A stretch of DNA of 13,854 nucleotides from NCBI GenBank assembly GCA_025964065.1, contig JAOPZO010000221.1, positions 1 through 13,854 of the forward strand, read 5' to 3'. This document shows, one piece after another, positions 7,146-13,194 of the stretch (position 1 is the stretch's first letter; each line of letters opens with the position of its first letter). The position numbers and the translations under genes are program-made. The DNA is from Solirubrobacterales bacterium (GTDB taxonomy: Bacteria; Actinomycetota; Thermoleophilia; Solirubrobacterales; Solirubrobacteraceae). The notes beneath the pieces are model-generated. The model was not told the DNA's origin and searched no databases. It worked only from the letters and a program-made list of their open reading frames with translations.

Positions 7146-7793
7146 ATGACCACCGGAGCGCGAGATCGCCGGGCACGGGCGGCCTCCCGCACGGAACAGC
7201 TGCGGGCCTCACCGCCGATGTTCGCCTCGCCGCTGCTCGACCGCTTCACCCGCGTCCACGTGGCCGTGGTTCCCGCGGTCTTCGTTCCCGTGGTCCTCGT
7301 GCAGCTCGTGCTGGCGCTCGGCGGGAGCTCCCCGCTCGCGGTCGTCGCCTGGGCCCTCGCGGGCTACGTGACCTGGACGCTCTCGGAGTACTGGCTCCAC
7401 CGGGTCGTCTTCCACTTCGAGCCGTCCCGGGGTCTCGGGGCGCGCCTGCACTGGATGCTCCACGGCGTCCACCACGATCACCCGAACGACCCCAAGCGCC
7501 TGGTGATGCCGCCGAGCGCGTCGCTGCCGATGGGCGCCCTCTTCGTCCTGCTCTTCCACCTCGTGCTGCCGTTCGGGCCCGCGTGCGCGCTCGGCGCGGG
7601 CTTCTTCGCCGGCTACCTCGGCTACGACCTCACGCACTTCTGGGTCCACCACGGCAAGCCGCGCTCCCGCATCGGCCGCCGGCTGCGCGAGAACCACATG
7701 CGCCATCACTTCCAGGACCCGACGACGGCCTACGGGGTCTCCGCGCCGTTCTGGGACCGCGTCTTCGGCACCGCGCCGCCCCGGCGCTCCTAG
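7146..7793 (+). CDS. Fatty acid 2-hydroxylase-like membrane di-iron enzyme
   Basis: This 215-residue protein of the sterol desaturase/fatty acid hydroxylase superfamily carries the full set of iron-binding histidines: H85-RVVF-H90, H102, H106-GV-HH-D-H112, H164-FWV-HH169 and H184-MR-HH188. The order and the segment PNDPKRLVMPP after the second cluster fit the fatty acid 2-hydroxylase (FA2H/Scs7) branch better than carotenoid or sterol enzymes. Eukaryotic members carry a cytochrome b5 domain, which is absent here, so electrons must come from elsewhere. Hydrophobic segments at about residues 38-60, 63-80, 125-145 and 146-163 make it an integral membrane protein. FA2H adds a 2-hydroxyl to fatty acyl chains, mostly those of ceramides. 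That is notable beside the sphingolipid-like genes at 9656-12102. The stop codon lies inside a 7-bp tandem repeat. Confidence 0.85.
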   Translation: MTTGARDRRARAASRTEQLRASPPMFASPLLDRFTRVHVAVVPAVFVPVVLVQLVLALGGSSPLAVVAWALAGYVTWTLSEYWLHRVVFHFEPSRGLGARLHWMLHGVHHDHPNDPKRLVMPPSASLPMGALFVLLFHLVLPFGPACALGAGFFAGYLGYDLTHFWVHHGKPRSRIGRRLRENHMRHHFQDPTTAYGVSAPFWDRVFGTAPPRRS

Positions 7794-7832
7794 CTCCTAG
7801 CTCCTAGCTCCTAGCTCCTAGCTCCTAGCTCC
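7786..7832. repeat. Tandem repeat of the 7-mer GCTCCTA, 6.7 copies
   Basis: Six exact copies of GCTCCTA plus five bases of a seventh run head to tail. The first copy contains the last codon and TAG stop of the hydroxylase gene. Because 7 is not a multiple of 3, the array puts TAG stops in all three plus-strand frames. It contains repeated CTAG, usually a rare tetranucleotide, in an otherwise very GC-rich region between two converging genes. The copies are perfect, which suggests recent expansion by slippage. Confidence 0.95.
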
Positions 7833-7856
7833 GCGAGCGTGAGATCCCCCGCCGCT

Positions 7857-8528
7857 TCAACTCCCCCACAGCCCCGGGACGACCAGGGCGACGACGAGCC
7901 CGCCGAGCCCCATCCCGACGCTGGAGGCGGCGCCGGCGAGCCGCGACTCCGCGAGCATCCGCGCCGTCCCGATGCCGTGCGCGCTCGCGCCCATGGCGAG
8001 GCCGCGGGCGACCGGGAGGCGCACCCCGAGCCGGTCGAGCACGGGCGGGGCGAAGGTCGCGCCGAAGATCCCGGACATGATGCTCATGACGGCGGAGAGC
8101 GCCGGCGCGCGGTCGAGCTCGTCGGCGATCGCGATCGAGATCGGGCTCGTGGCCGTGCGGGTGGTGAGCGCCAGCGCGAAGTCGTCGTCGAGCGCCAGGA
8201 GCGCCGAGGCGCTCCACCCGAGCGCCATCGCCGCGACGCCGCCGACCGCCGCGCCGAGCAGCAGCACGCGCCCATGGGCCAGGAGCGTCTCGCGCTCTTG
8301 GTGCAGCGGCACCGCGAGCGCGACCACCGCGGGGCCGAGCAGGAACGAGATCGGGCTCGTCGCGTCGTCGTAGTCGCCGTACCCGAGGCCGGTCAGGCCG
8401 AGCGCGGCGCCCACGAGCAGGATCGCCACGAGCGTCGGGTTCGCCACCGGCGTGGTGGTCCGCGCCTTCAGCCGCAGTGCGAGGCCGTAGGCCACCACGG
8501 TCCCGACCAGGCAGGCGAGCTCAACCAC
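7857..8528 (-). CDS. lrgB: LrgB/CidB-family membrane protein
   Basis: This 223-residue polytopic membrane protein has the hallmarks of the LrgB family: NPTLVAILLVG near the start, ISFLLGPAVVALAVPL in the middle, the TSPIS segment, SAVMSIMSGIFGA, and the conserved ARGLAMGASAHGIGTAR. Its length is typical. LrgB works with LrgA; the pair was first described as modulating murein hydrolases and cell lysis, and related proteins transport small carboxylates such as pyruvate. It is the last gene of a four-gene minus-strand operon and its GTG start overlaps the end of lrgA by 8 bases. The opposite gene downstream converges, with the GCTCCTA repeat between them. The family assignment is firm, the physiological role here is not. 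Confidence 0.93.
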   Translation of the reverse strand: MVELACLVGTVVAYGLALRLKARTTTPVANPTLVAILLVGAALGLTGLGYGDYDDATSPISFLLGPAVVALAVPLHQERETLLAHGRVLLLGAAVGGVAAMALGWSASALLALDDDFALALTTRTATSPISIAIADELDRAPALSAVMSIMSGIFGATFAPPVLDRLGVRLPVARGLAMGASAHGIGTARMLAESRLAGAASSVGMGLGGLVVALVVPGLWGS

Positions 8529-8871
8529 GCTCCATCCCCCGCTGCACCACGAGCCCCGTCAGCACGATCGTCCCCACGGCGCCGACGCCGGTGACCGCGA
8601 CCGCCCCGAGCCACACCCAGCCCGCGTCCACGAACTGCACGAAGCCGGCGCCCGCGGGCACGAAGAGCAGGCCGAGGAGCCCGAGCAGCGTCGTGGCGCC
8701 CTCCCGGATCCAGGCGAGCCGCACCACGCCCGCCTCGAGCGCGGCCCACAGCAGCACCATCCCGAGGACGCTCCCCGGGAGCGGCAGGCCGAGCACGTCT
8801 GCGACGAGCCCGCCGAGCAGCAGGAACGCGTAGAGCACGAGCCCGCCGAGCAACGTCCGCGCGACCCTCAC
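8521..8871 (-). CDS. lrgA: LrgA/CidA-family holin-like membrane protein
   Basis: This 116-residue protein has about four hydrophobic segments and the LrgA family signatures LPLPGSVLGMVLLW (about 29-42) and LLFVPAGAGF (about 68-77). The start is a GTG that overlaps the stop of the HAD gene as GTGA, and a much longer in-frame extension upstream is Arg/Gly-rich antisense noise. It overlaps lrgB by 8 bases, so LrgA and LrgB are made together, as expected for partners. LrgA-type proteins are small holin-like membrane proteins, implicated in lysis control or in metabolite export and import. Being cotranscribed with an acyltransferase and a phosphatase is not usual for lrgAB, which more often stands alone or follows lytSR. 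Confidence 0.9.
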   Translation of the reverse strand: MRVARTLLGGLVLYAFLLLGGLVADVLGLPLPGSVLGMVLLWAALEAGVVRLAWIREGATTLLGLLGLLFVPAGAGFVQFVDAGWVWLGAVAVTGVGAVGTIVLTGLVVQRGMERG

Positions 8872-9659
8872 AGCAGCGCCTCGAGCACCGCCGCGACCCC
8901 GTCCTCGTCGTTCGCGGCGCAGCCCTCCCCCGCCGCCTCGCGCGCCGCGGCCACGCCGTTGGCGACCGCGAAGGAGCGGCCGGCCCACGCGAGCATCGGC
9001 ACGTCGTTGCGCTGGTCCCCGAAGGCGACGACGTCGGCGGCGGCGATCCCGAGCTGCGCGCACAGCGCCGCGAGCCCGGCCGCCTTGTCCACCCCCGCCG
9101 CGAAGACCTCGATGTGCGGGCCGCCCGACCACGTCACCGTCGCCCGCCCGTCCGCACCCTCCCGCGCGACCCGCTCGAGCTCGTGGAGCCCGTGGTGCAG
9201 GTGGCCGCACAGCAGCGCGCTCACCCCGGGCCCGAGGATCCCGAGCGAGCGCCGCACGGTGTGCGCCTCGATGTCCGCGAAGCCCCAGCCCGCGAGCTCG
9301 AAGTGGTGCTCGACGTGGATGTCGAGCCCGACCTCGGCCACGATGTCGGCGTCCGGCGCGAGGTCGCGAAGGGCGGCGACGACCGCGGTGGCGACCTCGT
9401 CGGGCAGGCGCCGGTCCTCGAGCAGCCGGCCCGCGGCCACGTCGTAGCGCTGGGCGCCGCCGAGGCACACGGCCTCGTGGTGCAGCCCGAGGTCCGCCAC
9501 GATCCCGCGCGCCACGCGCACGGGCCGCGCGGTCACGGCGACGACCGGGAGCCCCGCGGCCCGGGCGGCCCCGAGCGCCTCGCGGGTGCGCCGCGACACC
9601 GTCCCGTCGGAGCGCAGGAGCGTCCCGTCCAGGTCGGTGGCCACGAGCGCCGGGCTCAG
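8868..9659 (-). CDS. HAD-superfamily phosphatase (Cof type, subclass IIB)
   Basis: This is a 263-residue haloacid-dehalogenase-type hydrolase. Motif I is DLDGT with nucleophile D9 and acid D11; motif II is T43 in AVTARP; motif III is K192 in GVDKAAGL; motif IV is GDQRND with D215 and D219. The roughly 100-residue cap between motifs II and III marks Cof-like subclass IIB. Such enzymes dephosphorylate sugar phosphates, nucleotides or cofactors; the substrate here cannot be told. I set the start at the CTG at 9659, because it forms a CTGA overlap with the acyltransferase stop, just as the next gene starts in a GTGA overlap, and it leaves the normal few residues before motif I. A GTG at 9644 is the alternative and would cut to two residues before the nucleophile Asp. 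It is the second gene of the operon. Confidence 0.88.
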   Translation of the reverse strand: MSPALVATDLDGTLLRSDGTVSRRTREALGAARAAGLPVVAVTARPVRVARGIVADLGLHHEAVCLGGAQRYDVAAGRLLEDRRLPDEVATAVVAALRDLAPDADIVAEVGLDIHVEHHFELAGWGFADIEAHTVRRSLGILGPGVSALLCGHLHHGLHELERVAREGADGRATVTWSGGPHIEVFAAGVDKAAGLAALCAQLGIAAADVVAFGDQRNDVPMLAWAGRSFAVANGVAAAREAAGEGCAANDEDGVAAVLEALL

Positions 9660-10786
9660 AAGGTCCGCTCGTAGACGCGGAAGCGGCGCACGACGACGCC
9701 GCCCATGCCCTCCATCGCGCGGTTCATGGGCTCGTTCGTCTCGAGGATCCAGCCCATCTCGCCGCCCGTCTGGGGCGTGCGCTCGGCCGCGTCGAAGTGC
9801 ATCTGGTAGAAGCGCGCCGCCACCCCGGTGTTCTGGTACTCGGGCTTGACGCCGAGCGCGAACACGCGCACGCGGTCGATCGACTTGCGCTTGCGGAGCG
9901 CCTTGAGCCAGCCGAACGGCAGCAGCCGGCCGTTCAGCTCGTGCAGCACCTGGTTGTAGTCCGGGAGCGTGAGGGCCGCGCCGACGACCTCGCCCGTGTC
10001 CTGCTTCTCCGCGACCATCGCCCAGTTCTCGTCGAGGACCGGCTTGAGGGTCTTCGCGTAGTGGCGGACCTCCTCCTCGGTCAGCGGCACGAAGCCCCAG
10101 TTCTTCTCCCAGGCGGCGTTGTAGACCTCGAGGAAACGGCCGACCTCGGCTTCCAGGTCCTTCTTGCGGAAGTTCCGGCAGACGATGCCGTGCTTGGCCT
10201 CGACGTCCTTGGCGACCTGCCAGATCGCTGGATGCACCTTGTCGCGGTTCTCCACCTGCAGGTCCCACATCAGGAGGTCCATCGCCTTGTCGAGGCCGCA
10301 GGCCTCCTCCAGCAGGCGCTGGTAGTACGGGTGGTGCCAGCCCGAGAGGATGATCGGCGGGCGCTCGTGGCCCTCGATGAGCAGGCCGCACTCGTCGTTC
10401 GTCGTGAAGTCCATCGGGCCGACCATCTTGGGGCGCCCACGGCCCCGCAGCCAGGTCTCGGCCGCGTCGAGCAGCGCCCGGGCGACCTCGGGGTCGTCCT
10501 CGCTCTCGAAGAAGCCGAAGAGGCCCCAGTCCGTGCCCTGGAACGCGTCCATGTTCGCGTCCACGTGGGCCGAGATCCGGCCGACGACCGCACCGTCGCG
10601 GTAGGCCAGGAACAGCTGCACCTGGGCGTGCTGGAAGAAGGGGTTCTTGCGCGGGTCGAAGAACTGGCGGCGCTCCAGGAGCAGCGGAGCGACCCAGTTA
10701 GACTCCCCGCGGTACAACCGCCAGGGCAGCTTGATGAACGCATCGCGTTCACGCTTGGACGAGACAGGACGAACGTCGACGGGCAC
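9656..10786 (-). CDS. GNAT-type N-acyltransferase; candidate bacterial ceramide synthase
   Basis: This 376-residue protein looks like a large GNAT-fold acyltransferase. It opens with VRPVSSKRERDAFIKLPWRLY, then SNWVAPL, PFFQHAQVQLFLA, VGRISA, and a middle part with GPMDFTTNDECGLL and PYYQRLLEEACG. The C-terminal part has WEKNWGFVPLT (about 226-236), a second VGAALTLPDYN segment and the acyl-CoA-binding-like VKPEYQNTGVAARFY (about 311-326). The family is widespread and usually annotated only as N-acetyltransferase-like. The bacterial ceramide synthase (bCerS) of Caulobacter is, to my recollection, also a GNAT-type protein; placing this protein in that group is inference from its fold, size and its divergent serine-palmitoyltransferase-like neighbour. 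It is cytoplasmic or membrane-associated, with no signal peptide. The GTG start has a TAGGGT box 10 bases upstream. It leads the operon with the HAD, lrgA and lrgB genes. Confidence 0.7.
   Translation of the reverse strand: MPVDVRPVSSKRERDAFIKLPWRLYRGESNWVAPLLLERRQFFDPRKNPFFQHAQVQLFLAYRDGAVVGRISAHVDANMDAFQGTDWGLFGFFESEDDPEVARALLDAAETWLRGRGRPKMVGPMDFTTNDECGLLIEGHERPPIILSGWHHPYYQRLLEEACGLDKAMDLLMWDLQVENRDKVHPAIWQVAKDVEAKHGIVCRNFRKKDLEAEVGRFLEVYNAAWEKNWGFVPLTEEEVRHYAKTLKPVLDENWAMVAEKQDTGEVVGAALTLPDYNQVLHELNGRLLPFGWLKALRKRKSIDRVRVFALGVKPEYQNTGVAARFYQMHFDAAERTPQTGGEMGWILETNEPMNRAMEGMGGVVVRRFRVYERTF
10735..10751. repeat. Perfect inverted repeat near the divergent promoters
   Basis: TGAACGC (10735-10741) and GCGTTCA (10745-10751) are perfect complements separated by ATC. 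The repeat lies inside the first codons of the acyltransferase gene, about 53-69 bases upstream of the oxoamine synthase ATG, where an operator for that gene would be expected. It may instead be chance in coding sequence. Confidence 0.3.
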
Positions 10787-10796
10787 GAGGTCGCGG

Positions 10797-10802
10797 ACCC
10801 TA
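10797..10802 (-). promoter_or_regulatory. Putative -10 box (TAGGGT) for the acyltransferase operon
   Basis: TAGGGT on the minus strand lies in the 17-base gap between the divergent start codons, 10 bases before the GTG at 10786. Its -35 would fall in the first codons of the oxoamine synthase gene, where no TTGACA-like sequence is seen. Confidence 0.4.
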
Positions 10803-10803
10803 C

Positions 10804-12102
10804 ATGCACTCCCCCACCACCCCTTCCGTCCCCGACGTCTTCGCGAAGGCGCGCGGGCACGAGCGCGCGGCGATCATGGCCGCCGCGCAGGCCGCGGACG
10901 TCCTGCCGTACTTCCGGACGCTCGACGGCCCCGCGCTGCCGGTCGTGCGGATGGAGGGCGCCGAGCGGATCATGCTCGGCTCGAACAACTACCTCGGCCT
11001 CACGGACGACCCGCGGGTCCTCGCGGGCGCCCGGGCCGCGCTCGACACCTACGGCACCGGCCTCACGGGCTCCCGCCTGCTGAACGGCACGATCCCGCTG
11101 CACCTCGAGCTCGAGGAGCGCATCGCACGCTGGATGGGCACGGAGGCCGCGCTCGTCTTCACCACGGGCCACCAGGCGAATCTCGGCGTCCTCGGCACGA
11201 TCCTCTCCCCGGGCGACACCGTCGTCGTCGACTCGGGCGACCACGCCTCGATCCTCGACGGCTGCCTGCTCTCCAAGGCGAAGCTCCGCGCGTTCCGCCA
11301 CAACCGCCTGGACCGCCTCGAGCACCAGCTCCAGCGCGCGGCGAACGACGGCGGCGGCATCCTGCTCGTGGTCGACGGCGTCTTCTCCATGGAGGGCGAC
11401 ATCGCGCCGCTCCCCGAGATCGCCGCGCTGGCGAGGCGGTACGGCGCGCGCCTGATGGTGGACGAGGCCCACGGCGCAGGCGTGCTGGGCGCACGCGGCG
11501 CCGGCACCGCCGAGCTCTTCGGGGTGGAGGACCAGGTCGATCTGCGGATGGGGACCTTCTCGAAGTCCCTGGCCTCGTGCGGCGGCTTCGTCGCGGGCTC
11601 CGCGGAGGTCATCGACTTCCTGCGCATCTCCTCGCGCTCCTTCCTCTTCACCGCCTCCGCGGTCCCCGCCGCCGTCGGAGCGGCCCTCGCCGCGCTCGAG
11701 GTCATCGACTCCCCGGACGGCCCGCCGCTGCTGCAGGCGGTCCTCGACAACGCGCGCTACCTCCGCGACGGCCTCGAGGAGCGCGGCTTCGCCGTCGTCT
11801 CCGCCCAGCCCCTGGGTGAGTGGGTTCCGGGTCAGAGCGACATCGTCACCCCGATCGTCCCCGTGCTCATCGGCGACGACTGGAAGGCCGCGCTCGTCTG
11901 GAAGGCGCTCTACGACGCCGGCGTCTTCGTGAACACGGCGCTGCACCCGGCGGTCCCTCCGGGCGGCGCGCTCCTGCGCACGTCGGTCATGGCGACCCAC
12001 GACCGGCCGACGCTCGACCGGGCGCTCGAGGCCTTCTCGACGGTGAAGGCCGCCTTCGAGGCCGAGCACGGCCCGCTTCCCGGACCCGGCGCGCACGCGT
12101 GA
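10804..12102 (+). CDS. spt: Alpha-oxoamine synthase, serine palmitoyltransferase-like
   Basis: This 432-residue PLP enzyme is of the alpha-oxoamine synthase family, which condenses an amino acid with an acyl-CoA or acyl-ACP and releases CO2. Key residues are in place: H147 in DSGDHASILDGC stacks on PLP, D220 and H223 lie in VDEAHGAG, and the Schiff-base lysine is K254 in GTFSKSLASCGGF. The stretch GTGLTGSRLLNGT (about 83-95), RFLF-like SFLFTAS, VNTALHPAVPPGG and LLRTS resemble bacterial serine palmitoyltransferases such as that of Sphingomonas. BioF typically has GSGGSG and Kbl GSSAVRFICGT at the first site. Serine plus palmitoyl-CoA would give 3-ketosphinganine. No biotin or threonine genes are nearby. 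The ATG start is 18 bases from the GTG of the divergent acyltransferase, with no ribosome binding site, so it may be leaderless. BioF-like or other acyl amino ketone activity remains possible. Confidence 0.82.
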   Translation: MHSPTTPSVPDVFAKARGHERAAIMAAAQAADVLPYFRTLDGPALPVVRMEGAERIMLGSNNYLGLTDDPRVLAGARAALDTYGTGLTGSRLLNGTIPLHLELEERIARWMGTEAALVFTTGHQANLGVLGTILSPGDTVVVDSGDHASILDGCLLSKAKLRAFRHNRLDRLEHQLQRAANDGGGILLVVDGVFSMEGDIAPLPEIAALARRYGARLMVDEAHGAGVLGARGAGTAELFGVEDQVDLRMGTFSKSLASCGGFVAGSAEVIDFLRISSRSFLFTASAVPAAVGAALAALEVIDSPDGPPLLQAVLDNARYLRDGLEERGFAVVSAQPLGEWVPGQSDIVTPIVPVLIGDDWKAALVWKALYDAGVFVNTALHPAVPPGGALLRTSVMATHDRPTLDRALEAFSTVKAAFEAEHGPLPGPGAHA

Positions 12103-12106
12103 CGAA

Positions 12107-12128
12107 AAGCGCGCTCTGAGCGGGCGTT
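12107..12128 (+). terminator. Weak imperfect hairpin after the oxoamine synthase gene
   Basis: GCGCGCT (12109-12115) can pair with AGCGGGC (12119-12125) with one mismatch around a 3-base loop, five bases or so after the stop codon, with AA before and TT shortly after. It is a modest terminator candidate, placed just before the next promoter. Confidence 0.3.
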
Positions 12129-12142
12129 CCGATGATCTGACG

Positions 12143-12172
12143 TTGACCGCGTCGGGGATCGTGACGTAGCTT
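12143..12172 (+). promoter_or_regulatory. Promoter of the mIHF gene (TTGACC, 18 bp, TAGCTT)
   Basis: TTGACC (12143-12148) and TAGCTT (12167-12172) match the -35 and -10 of a housekeeping sigma factor with an 18-base spacer. This is the only good two-part promoter seen in the window. Transcription should start near 12179, leaving a leader of about 170 bases before the ATG at 12352. Confidence 0.75.
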
Positions 12173-12178
12173 CGAGGT

Positions 12179-12351
12179 GCGCCGAGGACGGGCGCCGGGA
12201 GGAGCCCGAGCACCGCAGCGCCGTCGGAGTGGCGGCTGCGCGGACGCCGTGCGTGGCTCCGGAAGCCCCCGGTGCGCCCTTGGCGCGACCCAACGCCACA
12301 CGACATCGAGCGACGGCTGCCCCCGGGGAGCGGCCGGTCCTAGGAGAACGC
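12179..12351 (+). promoter_or_regulatory. Long structured 5' leader of the mIHF gene
   Basis: About 173 bases separate the predicted transcription start from the ATG. The leader can form several GC-rich hairpins; the clearest is GGTGCGCC (12271-12278) with GGCGC-g-ACC (12282-12290) around a 3-base loop. It ends in a good ribosome binding site (AGGAG, 12342-12346) five bases before the ATG. An in-frame extension through it would need an unlikely start at 12229. I match it to no known RNA family. Confidence 0.45.
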
Positions 12352-12723
12352 ATGACCAAAGCGACGACGGCCCCTGGCCCGCAGCACCTCCGTGCCCTCG
12401 CCCGCGCCAACGAGGTCCGCCTCGCCCGCGCCGAGCTGAAGCGCAGGGTGCACGAGGGGGAGCTCGACGTCGCCCGCGTGATCCTCGACACCCCGGACGA
12501 GGCGCTCACGATGACCCTCGCCGACCTGCTGACGAGCCAGCGCCGCTGGGGCCACACCCGCTGCCGCAAGCTCCTGCAGGCCATCCCGATGTCCGAGGGC
12601 AAGGCCGTGGGCACGATGACCGAGCGCCAGCGCCACGCGCTCGCCGACGCCCTGAGCCGCCAGAGCCAGGACGCGGCCGCCACCCGGCGCCGCACGGACG
12701 CCCTGGAGGGCGCGCTGGCCTAG
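12352..12723 (+). CDS. mihF: Integration host factor, mycobacterial type (mIHF)
   Basis: This 123-residue basic DNA-binding protein resembles the actinobacterial integration host factor (mIHF), which is unrelated to the HU-like IHF of E. coli. The family pattern is visible: a helical ARAELKRRVHEGELDV segment (about 25-40), then MTLADLLTSQRRWGHTRCRKLL, where the helix-two-turn-helix contacts DNA, then a tail TERQRHALADAL that matches the family's conserved end. It is a nucleoid-associated protein that bends and compacts DNA. In mycobacteria and streptomycetes the gene is usually next to gmk; here it stands alone. The start is fixed by AGGAG just upstream. The C-terminus runs about 20 residues beyond the usual end, with a Gln/Arg/Ala-rich extension. 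It has its own strong promoter and a long leader. The gene symbol is used by homology. Confidence 0.85.
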   Translation: MTKATTAPGPQHLRALARANEVRLARAELKRRVHEGELDVARVILDTPDEALTMTLADLLTSQRRWGHTRCRKLLQAIPMSEGKAVGTMTERQRHALADALSRQSQDAAATRRRTDALEGALA

Positions 12724-12752
12724 GCGCCCGGCCCGCCCGCCTGCTCGTCCCG

Positions 12753-12768
12753 CCGGCCCTCAGGCCGG
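12753..12768. terminator. Hairpin between convergent mIHF and VOC genes
   Basis: CCGGCC (12753-12758) pairs perfectly with GGCCGG (12763-12768) around a 4-base loop that contains the start of the VOC stop codon. It could end transcription from both sides. There is no T tract. Confidence 0.5.
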
Positions 12769-13194
12769 GACGGTGATCTCGAGCAGGTGACCGTCCGGGT
12801 CCCGGAAGTAGAGCGAGCGCAGACCACCCCGGGTCAGCACCTCGCTCGAGGGGACGTGCTTCGAGGTGAGCCACTCCCGCCAGGCGTCCTGCTCGGCCGC
12901 CGAGCCGACGGAGAACGCGAGGTGGTGGGTCGAGCCGCGGCCGACCGTGCCCTCGGGCATCGCCGCGTACTCGAGGAACGACACGAGCGTCCCCGGCGTC
13001 CCCTGCGCGTCGCCGAACCAGAAGTGGCGGGCGCCCGGGTCGTCGTCGTTGGCGCCCTCCCTCACGAGCGTCAGGCCGAGGACCCCGGAGTAGAACTCGG
13101 TCGTGCGTGCGAGGTCCCCCGAGATCAGCGTGACGTGGTGCAGCCCCGTCAGCTGCATGCGACGGGGCTCGGGGGGCGTGGGCGGGGTGCTCAT
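12760..13194 (-). CDS. Single-module VOC (glyoxalase/dioxygenase) protein
   Basis: This 144-residue protein of the vicinal oxygen chelate superfamily shows two beta-alpha-beta-beta-beta repeats: GLHHVTLISGDL...FYSGVLGL at the start and THHLAFSV...YFRDPDGHLLEI at the end. Likely metal ligands are H20, a His in STHHL (about 88-89) and the Glu in LLEI (about 140). The details DDPGARHFWFGD and GTPGTLVSFLEY resemble one half of the PcpA/MhqO-type ring-cleaving dioxygenases, which are normally about 310 residues with two such modules. Here there is only one, so it may act as a dimer. The substrate is unknown. Its ATG overlaps the stop of the upstream membrane protein gene (ATGA), which argues for coupled expression; an internal ATG at residue 13 is a possible alternative start. 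Confidence 0.85.
   Translation of the reverse strand: MSTPPTPPEPRRMQLTGLHHVTLISGDLARTTEFYSGVLGLTLVREGANDDDPGARHFWFGDAQGTPGTLVSFLEYAAMPEGTVGRGSTHHLAFSVGSAAEQDAWREWLTSKHVPSSEVLTRGGLRSLYFRDPDGHLLEITVPA

Noticed and set aside
7786..7832. Repeat array as CRISPR or transposon end
   Set aside because: Units are only 7 bases with no spacers, no terminal inverted repeats and no transposase or cas gene nearby. It is a simple tandem repeat.
10804..12102. BioF (8-amino-7-oxononanoate synthase) or Kbl as the first choice
   Set aside because: The GTGLTGSRLLNGT segment, the HPAVPPGG segment and the acyltransferase neighbour fit Spt better, and no biotin or threonine genes are present. It is kept as an alternative.
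10270..12306. Minus-strand frame of about 680 codons antisense to the oxoamine synthase
   Set aside because: It is Arg/Val/Ala-rich, with no domain, and would run through two divergent starts. The synthase on the plus strand has all catalytic residues.
12229..12351. N-terminal extension of the mIHF frame upstream of 12352
   Set aside because: The extension is not like the family, and AGGAG sits at the right distance before the ATG at 12352.
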